Shown here: piece by piece, positions 11,046 to 22,900 of the stretch
Position numbering within the stretch: the first letter of the stretch is position 1
Layout of the letters: each line of letters starts with the position of its first letter
NCBI GenBank assembly: GCA_032433765.1
Contig: JAVIAB010000059.1
Location: 62,672,178 to 62,736,177, forward strand
Direction: 5' to 3'
DNA length: 64,000 bases
Source of the DNA: Megaustenia siamemsis
Lineage: Eukaryota > Mollusca > Gastropoda > Stylommatophora > Ariophantidae
The notes under the pieces: generated by a model
Database searches by the model: none
The model's input: the letters and a program-made list of their open reading frames with translations, nothing else
What the model was told of the DNA's origin: nothing
Translations under genes and position numbers: made by a program

Positions 11046-11128
11046 AAAACTTGATCACCGGGATTCGAACTCGCGTTCTCCTGATTTGGATCCTGACGAG
11101 TTTATGACTCGGCCACCTTTAATGACAT
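11046..11128 (-). repeat. tRNA-like SINE head (Ser/Leu type)
   Basis: Minus strand reads GGTGGCCGAGTCATAAACTC, a class-II tRNA-like A-box region, then GAGTTCGAATCCCGGTGATC with a B box. It lies between two SINE2 copies. No intact tRNA fold is apparent, so it is called a tRNA-derived SINE head or pseudogene. Confidence 0.55.
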
Positions 11129-11168
11129 TGCGTCGACCATATTCGAGGGTGACGTTGATAAGGCTGCC

Positions 11169-11490
11169 TAGGGGGACTGCTTGGTTTCGAGGCAAGACGC
11201 CGGCCTCGAGACAGAAAGGTTGTGGGTTCAAATCTGGCTGCACCAGTTGGGATTTTTATTTGTGATTTCTCTCTGCGGCAACCACCCCTGGTCTCAGTAC
11301 CGAGGCTAGGATTGAAACGTCAATTTCTCATCGACGTAAAAGTATGAGTACCTCCGAAGACGGAGTTATATGCCTGTGTGGCGAGGGATCCCTCGGCTGC
11401 CAGGGAAAAATTGATTAACCCTCAAAATTCAGTTCCTAATCTCTAGGGACTTCGTCAGCGTTCAAAAGGTGGCGAACGAAAAAAAATAAT
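11169..11490 (+). repeat. SINE2 copy 3
   Basis: Full copy from GGGGACTGCTTGGTTTCGAG through GGTTGTGGGTTCAAATC to the GGTGGCGAACG end and an A-rich tail. With copy 2 it forms a divergent pair around the tRNA-like head at 11046-11128. Confidence 0.88.
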
Positions 11491-12590
11491 AAAACAATAA
11501 AATAAAGGGCGCCTTACTCTAAAAGATAACATCTCTGGTACACAGTTTGAGTAAGCACTGAAGTCGCACCAATTTAAACAAAATCACCATATTTGGGGAT
11601 TGAACTCCATTCCTTATTGTCAGTAGGCGAGAAACCATCCGTCTGTACCCTTAAACCTATCACGATGAAATAATGCTAGTCACGTATGCGACATTGTGTT
11701 CAAGATACGTTTGTTATTTCATGTTAATAAAGCAATTTTGAAATTCAACTTGATACGTACAGACCTTCTGAACCATAGTGAATCTGTGTTACAACCAACA
11801 GAGATGGTCAAATAATTAAAATATAATAGTTAGAAACTTTCTGAAGAAAACGTGCAGTAATTGATTGAAGATTCTAAGAGAGAATTGTAACGTGAAGCAA
11901 GCTAAATTATTTTCTTTAAATAATGTCTTACTCAAATAAAGAGCACAAACTTATGGGAAAATAGAATCGGGAAATTTACAAACTTAGTCTTTATGATAGT
12001 AAACTGTATGCTTAAAAGTCGGGAATAAAAATAGACCTATCGTATTGTCTTTCTGTTCTTTGTTAATAAAGGTTTCAGATTATGTGCATCTTTAAAGTAT
12101 TCCATGTTTCATTTGTGTACATTTTACTAATTTAATATATGAAGGGTACAATAAGACGTACATTATTTTATGTTTGCACTGCAATCAGAGACACAACAAT
12201 CCATCGCACTATTTTTTTTAAAAATCTAATTTCGTGATTGATATAACCAAGTTTGGAACAATCATTACGTGACCGCTTGTAGATGAAAGGGCAACTTGTA
12301 ATCTCACCGTTTTGCAAATAACTGGAATAATATTTTCAATTCTTTCTGTAACTATCCTTAACTTGACAATTCGTTCGTACATAAATCTAACACATCTCGG
12401 TTCACAGTTTCTTCCCCGGGAATTCCAAATGATGGTGTTTAGTGCTGACATTTAACAACATAATATCTGTTACATTATTTGTCCTTACCTCTCTTACAAT
12501 ATAGCCTTACATTGTAAACTAGATAAAAGAATACGAGAAATAATCGATATTTACCAGCTTTGAACTACATGAGAAAGTTAATCGATAAAA
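11490..12590. other. AT-rich stretch with no recognised gene
   Basis: No coding region with family resemblance is visible. A possible tRNA-like head lies on the minus strand near 11585-11670 (GAGTTCAATCCCC as a weak B box), but its A box is poor. The 77-codon minus frame near 12218-12451 has no motif I recognise. Confidence 0.5.
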
Positions 12591-12800
12591 TTATTTTATG
12601 AGAGTGCTTTCTGGTTCCACTCTTCTACACAAAGAAAGTAAATAATTCTGGAATAGTATGGTATGTTTGTGATTTGTCATGATTAATATAGGCAATACAA
12701 GATGGCAGTTTGCCATTCCTTTCCTTCTTGGCAGTGACTGTACTAGTCGGAGATCGCAGTCATTGTCTCTATACATGAGATGCTCTGCCTGCAATCGCGG
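12590..12800 (-). repeat. Unclassified interspersed repeat, shared with 34865-35040
   Basis: The minus strand reads DNDCDLRLVQSLPRRKGMAN within its longest frame. The same DNA recurs in opposite orientation at 34865-35040 (GTATAGAGACAATGGCAGCG, CACTGCCAAGAAGGAAAGGA). Function unknown; probably part of a larger mobile element. Confidence 0.6.
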
Positions 12801-12982
12801 TGTGGGAACCATAACCGGCACTACTTGTTCACTGTTCTCACAACACTATCCACCACCTGCTCCAATGGCTTCACATAACCCTGATATGGGGACTAAAGGG
12901 GAGCTCCACCTTGCCCAAGGCTGTCCCGGAGACTAGCGGAGGAAAGGAGACGTCTTACTTCTACTTTGGTAGGGCAAATCCA

Positions 12983-13165
12983 TTCGTCTTTTCATCGTTG
13001 CTATATAGAACCAGTTCTGACATATGGGAGCGAATCATGGACAGTAGACAAACAAATGAAAAGACGATTAGAGGCCACAGAGATGGGATTTCTCTGAAGG
13101 ATGTTGAAAGTTCCCTGGACAGCTAAAAAGACCAATCAGGAAGTTCTCAAAGAGGCCAACACAAG
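12983..13165 (+). mobile_element. LINE-B2 fragment
   Basis: Contains the DNA for the segment ending in [15 protein letters not shown], including GGACAGCTAAAAAGACCAAT. It is truncated at both ends, and directly followed by 34 nt of a minus-strand SINE1 head (13167-13200). Confidence 0.7.
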
Positions 13166-13166
13166 C

Positions 13167-13200
13167 CAGTTCAGTAACCACTGAGCTATCGCGGCTCCCT
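13167..13200 (-). repeat. SINE1 head fragment
   Basis: Only the first 34 nt remain (AACCACTGAGCTATCGCGGC, the reverse of the SINE1 start). It marks a severely truncated or deleted copy. Confidence 0.7.
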
Positions 13201-13239
13201 CCAGTTCGTTAGCACTACGCTATTTATGCTAACCTTCAT

Positions 13240-13500
13240 ATACATAAACAAGATAGGAATAATTCCCGCCATAGAATACATAAAGAAACAACAGATAAAA
13301 TGGTTTGGCCACGAGTTCACACAGAAAGACGAAAGCACAACACAACGAGTATTTGATAAAAGTTGTGAGAACACCAGACTCAAGGGCTGACCATGAAAAA
13401 GATGGATTTATGGAATATTAGAAACACCAGGAAACATCACTGCAAGAATGGCCAAAAGATAAGCAAAAGACCACAAACTATATTAACCCTCGACTTTAAA
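13240..13500 (+). mobile_element. LINE-A 3' fragment (copy A3)
   Basis: Same C-terminal region as 3300-3560, in the opposite orientation: AAATGGTTTGGCCACGAGTT matches the CFGQVTR region, and AAGATGGATTTATGGAATAT the KRWVDGILE region, here with stops. Inactive. Confidence 0.75.
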
Positions 13501-13662
13501 GGCGATCGCCATGTACTATACTGAGGCTAAATGAGAACCAGACTAGATAAAAGAGCAGTGTGAATTGTACTTTTATACATCGCCATGTACTATCGCATCT
13601 GATCTGCGTAAGTCATTATGTCGCGTGCTTCAAGTCTCAATTACCTTTATCTCTATCCACAG

Positions 13663-14790
13663 ACATCATCATCATTGAGTGCCGTCTCCGCAACGAAGGT
13701 TGGCTACCATGGAGCGCCATTACACTCTGTCTCTTGCTTTAATGGTGCAGATTGTCATAGGTTGATTTGTCCATCTTTTAATGTAACTCGTCCATGGTAG
13801 TCTTGGTCTGCCTCTGTCTCTTTTACCTTGTATTCTCCCTTCCAATATTACTTTTATTAAGCTGTTGTGTCTTTTAACATGCCCTAAAAATTTCACGTAT
13901 GTTCTGCTTTCTTGTCTAATGTCCATGTTTCTGCACCACACATGAATATGGAGAAGATGTAACATTTTGCTATTCTTAGTTTTAGCCCTGGTGTTATTTG
14001 TTTTGATGTTAGTATATTTTTCATGACATTAAAATTACTTTTTTGCCATACCTATTCTTTTGTTTATTTCAGTTTTCCATTTTCCATCACTGGTTATAGT
14101 ATGTCCAAGGTAGTTGTAGTTCTGAACTGTCTCCAGGTCTATTCCTTCAATTTTGATATCCACTTGTGGGTTTTGAGTATTTTCTTTGTTTATGATCATA
14201 GTTTTAGTCTTTTTGATATTCATATCTAGCCCATATTTTTTGCTTGTCATGTTTATTTCATTAAGTAATTGTTGTAGATATTTAGGATTTCCTGCTAGTA
14301 GTACAGTATCGACAGCATATCTTATGTTATTGATTATAGTTTCATTAATGTTTAGGCCTGGTATCTCTGAGATGTTTTTAAAGATTTGCTCAGTGTATAG
14401 ATTGAACAAGCTTGGTGATAGGATGCATCCTTGTCTTACTCCTCTTTTTATATCAATGGGTGTAGAGTTTTCCTTGTTATATTTTATTTTTGCTGTTTGC
14501 TCCCAGTACAAATTACATATTAGTCGTATGTCTATGTCGTCCAGATTTATATCTTTTAGGCAGTCTATAAGTTGATTATGGTGTATTCTATCAAAAGCTT
14601 TGGTGTAGTCTATGAAGCAGGCATATATTGATTTGTTTACTTCTATGTACTTTTCAATCAATGTTCTTATGCTAAATATGGCTTATTTTTTCCCCACTGT
14701 TTTTCCTGAATCAAAATTGCTATCATCTAATTCAGTATTGATTTTATTCTGAATCCTTTCCTGTATAACTGTAAAATTAGTCCACAGTGC
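13663..14790 (-). mobile_element. LINE-C reverse transcriptase fragment
   Basis: Minus strand has a 208-codon open RT stretch (14035-14661): YACFIDYTKAFDRIHH, then KRGVRQGCILSPSLFNLYTE, then NNIRYAVDTVLLAGN. The catalytic YADD box has become YAVD, so the RT is dead. Further on are NYNYLGHTITSDG and, after frame loss, KFLGHVKRHNSLIKVILEG and KRDRGRPRLPW, ending at CATCATCATC near 13663. Other LINE-C parts lie at 17815-18225, 19730-20060, 53380-53605, 54920-55285, 59376-59610 and 59705-59905. Confidence 0.88.
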
Positions 14791-14823
14791 ATGGTATCAA
14801 TTATGTTATTGATTATTTATCGT

Positions 14824-15080
14824 GGGAGCCGCGATAGCTCAGTGGTTAGTGAACTGGTCTACAAAGGACAAGGGGTAGGGTTCGATCCCAGCCGACGGCT
14901 TCCGGATTCACCCAGCCTTAAAATGGGTACCAAATATTTTTTTCTGGGAAAGTAATTCAGCACGGGTGTAATACCGACCACATTACCCCAAACATCATGT
15001 GCTGAAGGTCTGTAAAATATAGGGTCACTAACACCATATTTCCCTATACGCCACTTGACGTAACGGGGTACTTTACTTTT
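14824..15080 (+). repeat. SINE1 copy 3
   Basis: Full-length copy with GGGAGCCGCGATAGCTCAG, an intact GGTTCGATCC B box and the CACTTGACGTAACGGGG end, with a (CTTTA)n-like tail. Confidence 0.9.
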
Positions 15081-15097
15081 TACTATTGTTTATCGTG

Positions 15098-15385
15098 CCA
15101 CGGCACGAAGCTATCTAGTACCGTATCTCTTTGTCGTCTTCGATTTCTTATCTCCCTGTAGTTTACCAGTTGTAATCAAATATTCCAGCTTTCAATCTTT
15201 CATTATGTGACCGACAGATACCGAGTGTTTCTTTGTGATTCTTTTAGAATATCTCCTTTTGTGCTTGCCTCTTGAGAATTTCCTCGTTGGGCCTTTAAGT
15301 TGTCCACGGAACTCTCAAAATTTCTTCCGAGAATTAGAGTTTATGTGGTCTCAAATCGTCTGTCCGTCTATTACTGTACAGGGCA
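15098..15385 (-). mobile_element. LINE-B2 3' fragment, heavily decayed
   Basis: Aligns with the minus-strand LINE-B2 3' end at 28513-28870: ACGAAGCTATCTAGTA, TCTCTTTGTCGTCTTCGATT, CCAGTTGTAATCAAATATTC and TGTCCACGGAACTCTCAAA. Point changes and small gaps throughout mean no open frame survives. The next 560 bases (15385-15945) are AT-rich with a 31-nt poly(T) near 15502-15532 and nothing else recognisable. Confidence 0.7.
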
Positions 15386-15495
15386 AAAAAAAATAAAAAA
15401 ATAAAAAAAGAAATGAAGAAGGATACAGAATGAAAGAGATATTCAGATACAGATTTCAATTGCTCAATCATGTTCACCGAAAATTAATTTCTATT

Positions 15496-15534
<39 letters not shown>

Positions 15535-16047
15535 AGATTCATAAACAAAAATATTTAAAGAAAAGTCGCTGAAAATCTTTCAAATGTCTTGCCTGCAAAC
15601 GATCAAAATATATATTAATCAAGCTTCTCAAGCGAAATCATATGTACAGATTTGATACAATTTAGAGGAATAACGAATGTTTACTATCAGTCGTCAAAAT
15701 GAAGTAAAAGATCTTTAAACTTTCGAAATCGCGCTGTGTTGTCATTTAAAACAAGTTGCATTATTTGTTTATTTTGCCCCAATACATCCGAACTCAGAAA
15801 GCACTTTAGGATACCGTATTGTCTTCCATTCCTACTGACTTGATCAAATTGGTTAGTCTGTTGACAGATCCATGTCGGACGAATGGATCTTGGTCAGTTG
15901 TCGTTCACTGCTCGCGGCGGTAGCCATCAGCTAATGCTCTCTTTTTGTTTTCAGATTTCAGGCAACCTCTTGTTGTGTCTGCTCGATCCGTTCTACGAGT
16001 AAGTACGTTACGTGTTTGTACCAAAGTTGTATTTTTTAAAGACTGTT

Positions 16048-16142
16048 TCTTCTCTTACTTACTTTCTTTCTTTCTTTATTTTCTTTTTTTTCTTTCTTTC
16101 TTTCTTTCTTATCTCTTTTCATCTGTCTCTCTTTCCTTCTTT
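16048..16142. repeat. (TTTC)n-rich tract 3' of gene B
   Basis: Imperfect CTTT repeats shortly downstream of the gene B stop codon. An equivalent tract lies at the same place after gene C (49608-49735), so it predates the duplication. Confidence 0.8.
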
Positions 16143-16229
16143 CGTAATTAACAATGTTTTTAAATATATAAAGCAAGCCAGAATATTTGTGAAAGTCTTT
16201 ACTTGTCCAATTCCTTCTTTATAAAGACA

Positions 16230-16933
16230 TTACTTATTAAGAATATCATCGAGAAAGAGTTTGTTAAAACTTGCTCTAAACTTTGAGCTCATGTTGTAGT
16301 AAACCAAGATACCAACAGAACTATTGATCACTTCAAGCAGGTTGATCACCGACCATATGCTTCTGTAGGTGTTTTTATAAATACCATTACTACTGTAATG
16401 CGGTGACAAATGAATCATCACTATCACATTAATATTACTTGGCAAATTACAAGCTATGAAGATGCATGAGATTAGAGTTACCATTTTTACAACTCTTTTA
16501 TCACGTTGTGAAATGTGATCTGTTGTATAAGCAGATGAGCCATTGATGATTTTTTTGCGCCACTGAGATATAGATACTATGAATTTAATTATAACGCCTG
16601 TAAATATTAAGACAAGAATTAATGAGATAAACTGTATTCCTGTATAGAAAGAGAAGGACACATTTTCCATCGCGTGACCGTTGTTTATGTACGAGATGGC
16701 ATACATAGTTCTGTTGTTTTTGGTTTGAAATGTTTCCTTAATTCTGAAAGCGGAAAAGGCGGGGACAAAGAAAATAAAAATTAGCGAGAAGAAGATAAAT
16801 ATTGAAGTCAGTGTTCTTCTAGGTGTCATGATGTCCTTCACCTTCATGGGTAGTGATATACAAACACATCTCTCGAAAGTGATGAAGACAGTGATCAAAT
16901 ATGTGACCGTCAGAAAGTATCCGGCTGGTAATC
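16230..16933 (-). CDS. GPCR gene B, exon 3 (TM3-TM7, stop)
   Basis: Begins after a CTTTTCAG acceptor (AG at 16934-16935) with two bases completing a glycine codon, then LPAGYFLTVTYLITVFITFE and the ERC motif. It is open for 234 codons to the stop at 16230. About 94% identical in protein to the gene C exon at 49825-50528, with roughly a dozen replacements and no indel. Confidence 0.9.
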
Positions 16934-19900
16934 CTGAAAAGAGACACTTTAGAGAAATTATTATTTCTAATTTTTTTTAATTTTCGTTCGCCAGCTTTGA
17001 CCTCTGACGAAGTCCCTAGAGACTAGGAACTGAATTTAGCGTGTTAATCAATTTTTACCTGGCAGCCGTGTGCACAGGGGTCCATCGCCACGCAGGCAGA
17101 TAACATCGTCTTCGGAGGTACTCAGATTTTTTTCGTCGATGAGTAATTAACGTTTCAAGCTGGGCCTCGCTGCTGAGACCAGGGGTGGTTACCGCAGAGA
17201 GAAATCATAAATAAAAATCCCAACTGGTGCAGCCAGGATTTGAAACGACAAACTCTCTGTCTCGAGGCTGGCGTCTTGCCTCGAGACCAACCAGTTCACC
17301 TAATTTCTAATTAAATAACAAGAAAAAGTTCCTGTGATGGCATATATTGGGTACCGTCTCATAATTAATTTGATGTTTAATTGAACAGCTAGCTCCTTCT
17401 CATTATCTCTCTCTATTTCTTCTCTCTCTTTGCGTTCCAAATTCTAAATATTGACCCATTTCGTCAGGACGATGTTCGCAGTCATCTCCATGTGTTCATA
17501 ATGACCCACAATAATTGTTGTTTGTTTATAATGAAAATAAAAAAAAAATAAAATGTGTATGGTAACAACTTTACGTAGATGAGAAACAAAATTAGAACTA
17601 AGTTTCGACCACGAAGGCCTTCACCTGGAACGACAAACAACACAAAAATATATAAAAGACAATGTACAAATATTTATTTCCAGATAAATTCATTCTTTGC
17701 CGAAACGTCGTTCTACGTTTGTTTTGTTTCTCTCCTACGTAAAGCTGTTACCATACCACTTGTTCCTTTCTTTAAATTTGCATTCTTATAATAATGTTAC
17801 ACCTTCTCAATATTCCTGTTTGGAGCAGAAACATGGACATTAGACAAGAAAACAGAACAGAAAATTGAAGCCTTTGAAATGTGGATTTATAGAAGAATAG
17901 GTAGAATTGGATGGAAAGAAAGAAAACAAACGATGAAGTTTTAAAACAACTAACAATAAAAAGAAAACTACTAAATACAATTAAGACAAATGAAATTTTT
18001 AGGGCACGTTAAAAGACACAACAGCCTGCTAAAAGTAATATTGGAAGGGAAAATACAAAGTAAAAGGGGCAGAGGCAGACCAAGACTAACATGGACGAGT
18101 AACATCAAGGAATGGACTGTCAATATATGACAACCTGCACCATCAAAGCAAGAAACAGAGTGGAATAACGATCCTTGGTAGCCAACCTTCGTTGCGGAGA
18201 GGGCACTTGATGATGATGATGATATTTATATTGTGCCAGGCTTGACATCACGGTCCAGTAAAGATGTTACAGGTCTCAAACAGGTGTTCTGGAGCCTGGA
18301 CCACTCTTCCCCAGTAGTATTTGACAATGTCGGTTATTCCTAGGCGATGAAGGTGGCTCAGATGTCTTCATGAGTCTTTTCTGAAGCGGAGAGTTACGAT
18401 CCAGGCGTACCGTGGCAGTAGGTATATTAGATTATAGCAATTCTAAAAAAAAAAAAAGAATAAAAAAGTGGTATGGTGACATCTTTACGTGGTAATGGAC
18501 AAAACAAAAGTCGACGTTTCGGCCAAGTAGGCTTTCAGCTGGATCAACAAACAACAACATAAGAATCTTTTAATCCTTATATATATTTTTTGTGTTGTTG
18601 TTTGTTGATCCATATGTAGGCCTACTTGGCCGAAACGTCGATTTTTGTTTTGTCCATTACCATGTTAAGCTGTCACCATACCACTTTTTTTCTTCTTTTT
18701 TTTTTTTAGAATTGCTATTATCATCAGTTTTACAGCAGCTTCGCATCTCTGCGCATCTTGGTGCCTCTTGATGCCTTTGCTTCTATGTTAGATTATGCGT
18801 GTCGTTGATTTGCAGCTTTTGTTACGAGTTTGTTGTGTATTTTTTTATGTGCGATGATCTTGGCTTCTTTGGAGTTCACTGGGTTGGTTCACTGGTATCG
18901 TTCACTGGTTAGATTCACTGGGTTGGTTCACTGGTTTGGTTCACTGGGTTAGTTCACTGGGTTAGTTCACTGGTTTCGTTCACTTGTTAGATTCAGTGGT
19001 TTGGTTCACTGCGTTGGTTCACTGGTTTCGTTCACTGGTTAGATTCACTGGTTAGATTCACTGGGTTGGTTCACTGCTTTGGTTCACTGGGTTGGTTCAC
19101 TGGTGTCGTTCACTGTTGTCGTTCACTGGTGTCGTTCACTGGGTTGGTTCACTGGTTTGGTTCACTGGGTTGATTCACTGGTTTGGTTCACTGGTTTGGT
19201 TCACAGCTTTGGTTCTCTTGGTTGGTTCACTGGTTTGGTTCATTGGGTTGATTCACTGGTTTGGTTCCCTGCTTTGGTTCACTGGGTTGGGTTGGTTCAC
19301 TGGTTTGGTTCACTTGGTTAATTCACTGGTTTGGTTCAGTTTTTTTTTTCCAACCACGAGTACAATTCACACTGCTCCCGGCGGGAATCGAACATGGGTT
19401 GTTCGAACGTCGGTAGTCCAGTCGGGTGGTTTTCCCAACTAGGCTACCGAGGTCCGCCGATTGATTAGTGTGTTATTGAAAGATAGTAACTATTTTTTAA
19501 AGCTTCAGTCAGTGACCAACGAGTTTCAGTTCTCAAGAAGCTAAGCCGCGGTGTTTTATTTATTTTGTTAGTGTTGGACCTATTGGAATATTTCTTCCAG
19601 TAATGTATATGTATGACATGGAAAGCGGAAAATTAATTAAAGGAAATTAATCTATCCTGTATTAAGGAAATACCACCAGTTAACAAATAGAAATAAAGTA
19701 TCTAATCACTCAGATAGAAGACGTAATAAATGTTGATTTATAGAAGAAAAGGAAGAATTGGATGGAAAAGAAAGAAAACAAACGGTGAAGTTTTAAAACA
19801 ACTAAAAATGAAAAAAAAAGAACTACTAGACACAATTAAAACAAGACAAATTAGATTTTTAGGGCATGTTGAAAGACACAGCAGCCTACTAAAAGTAATA

Positions 19901-22900
19901 GAAAAGAAAATACAAGGTAAAAGAGGCAGACAAAGAGTAACATGGACGGACAAATCAGCCTATGACGACCTGCACTATCAAATCAAGAGACAGAGCGGAA
20001 TGGCGCTCCATGGTAACTAACCTTTGATGCGAAGACTACACTCAATGATGATTGGTGTCTTAACAACAGGAAGAACTACGTGAAAAGAAACATTGGACGA
20101 CAGAGCTTAAAGACGATGTAAGAGTTCATTGTCACTTCCAGCAATTAAAGAATAACGGTGAGTGTAACAAACAACGCTACGGATGGTAATCCAAACTATA
20201 AAGTTGATGGTAAAATCATCATTTCTGTGATGATACAAAAAATGATGATTATAATTGGTCAGATTGATCATGTAAAAAAGTAAGTAAAGTACCCCCGTAC
20301 GGCCAAGTGGCGTATAGGGAAATATGGTGCTAGTGACCCAAAATTTTACAGAAGTTCAGAACATGATTTTTGGGGTAATGTGGTCGGTATTACGCCCGTG
20401 CTGCTTTACTTTCCCAGAAAAAAAATCCGGTACCCATTTAAGGCTGGGTGAACCCGGAAGCCATCGGTTGGGATCGAACCCTACCCCTTGTCCTTTGTAG
20501 TCCAGTTCACTAACCAATGAGCTATCGCGGCTCCCAGATTGATAATGTATTATTGATGAAATATTTAACGATGATGATACTGAATGATGTCGGGAATGAT
20601 AATGTTGATGATCGTGGTATGAATGATGTCAAAAATGATAATGTTGATGAGTATGATATGAATGATGTCAAGAATGATAATGTTGACGATTATGATATGA
20701 ATGATGTCATTAATGATAATGTTGATGATTATGATATGAATGATGTCATTAATGATAATGTTGATGGTTATGATATGAATTCTCTAGAGAATGATTATTA
20801 TGAAGCCGATATGAATAAAGCTGATTATACCAATATTGATATCAACAATGTGTTATTATCATGAATAATGATAATTATTATTCTGCGAGTGATGATGATA
20901 ATTGTAGTAACGGAAATACTGTTAATTATGATAAAGCTAGGGAGCCGCGATAGCTCAGTGGTTAGTGAGCTTGACTTCAAAGTACAAGAGGTCGGGTTCG
21001 ATTCCAACCGACGGCTTCCGGGTTCACCCAGCCTTAAATGGGTACCGGATTTTTTCTTGGAAATTAAAGCGGCACGGGCGTAATACCGACCACATTACCC
21101 CAAAAATCATGTGCCGAAGGTCTATAAGAATTATGGTCACTAACACCATATTACTTTATACGCGACTTGGCCTGACGTGGGTAATTTACTTTTTTTTATG
21201 ATAATGCTAGTCATAATAACGATGATAATAACATTATGGCTGTTGATGCCCAGTAACAAATCGAATGAAGATAGTGTAACTGATAGGGGGGAGGTGGCAT
21301 GTTGTAATTGATAATTGAAACGGCGACAATTGGTGTTTATGTTGTTATCTTTCATCATGATAACGGCCCCGACAAAAGCTTACCTGAAGTTACAAACTGA
21401 ATCTGCAATGGATCAAACTGGAACTTATCACTTTGAAACAGCGGATTGTAGCAGACACATTTCCAAAGTAGAAAAAGAAGAGTTCCCAAGTCGGACGCAG
21501 CAAGGCCACACAGACTGATATTAACGCTTTCGCTGAAGCCCTGAATGGAATAAGATGACACATGATGGTGGTTATAATTAAGACGCACATGTGGTTTTAT
21601 ACTCCATTGTTTAAACACCACGATTATTTAATAATATTTTTGTCATGGCATCATCATCAAGTACCATGCCTGCTGGCGTAGGTGATCGTGTCTCTTTACA
21701 ACTCTCGATCTCAACAGTTCTTTGGTTATGGAAGGCCCCGGTATCACTGCAAACTAATTAAAATCCATAATTGCTCAACCGCCCGTGCCAGTGGAATCAT
21801 CCGAATTACTAACTCATCTCCCAAACAAAGAAAGGTAGCTGTAGCCCCCATCATTGAAGTCTCAGAACACGCCAAAAGAAATAAGGCGAAACCGCACATA
21901 AAGTGAACACAGCCAACTGTTCCATGTCATACGATATCTTCATTCATCGTAAACAATTGGAATATAGAAACGTGATCAAAACGGATGAAACACACAGCTC
22001 ACGGTGTGCACAGAGCATCTAACTCAGTAGCTCATGCAACAAGCCGGACTTGGAATATGAGTAAAATGTGCCTATCCACCAGATTGACCGGAAGTTCATG
22101 TCCTCCTGAAACTGATGATCGTCATATTTTTTTTTTTATGTATAGCGCTTGATGATGTTAGGACATCGTTGTTGACTCCAATTCCGAACATATAAAACAC
22201 ATTTAGTCGTCGGAATATCCCCGTCGTACATCAAACAACAAACCGTAAGATTTGCGTATGACCGGTCGAGGGATATACGATGAGTCATTATGATGACGTG
22301 CATTACCCCAAAAATCATGTGCTGAAGGTCTGTAAAATATAGGGTCACTAACACCATATTTCCCTATACGCCACTTGGCGTGACTGGGATACTTTACTTT
22401 TACTTTTACTATTATGATGACGTAGCACACAAAACAACGGCTGCGCCCATGGATTCTGATTACTCTAGTGAATGCAGCCGACAACGAACGAAACACGGTG
22501 CAAATTTCCAAAAGAGATAAAACTTCGGCTGACTCGACGGAGCATTCCACATTAATGAGTTGTAACATGTAAATAACTTGCGTCAAACAATTCTAACAAC
22601 GGTCATTGAACAGCACTCAATGTGACGTAAACCGCAGATCAAATCAAGACGGTGGAAGGTCACATTCACAACACTTGATTTGTCAAAAGAAATATTGCCT
22701 TGCGAACTGCTCCGCTTTATTGGCGCAGATGTGTTAAGTGGAACATCATTTTGACTTTAACGCAGAAAATTGCAATGGAGAGCCGAAATTAATCAGGCCC
22801 CAAATGCAATCTCTGCTAGCGATCGAGAGAACGTGAACAAGTCCCACCATCTTGGAAACGGAAGTCCTCTCAACAATTATTTATCATTATTGTTGTTGAT

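Noticed and set aside
16230..16898. Intronless 222-aa GPCR starting inside TM3
   Set aside because: The apparent start is a TTG within TM3. An AG acceptor 35 nt upstream and in-phase exons 2 and 1 further up show it is the last exon of a spliced gene.
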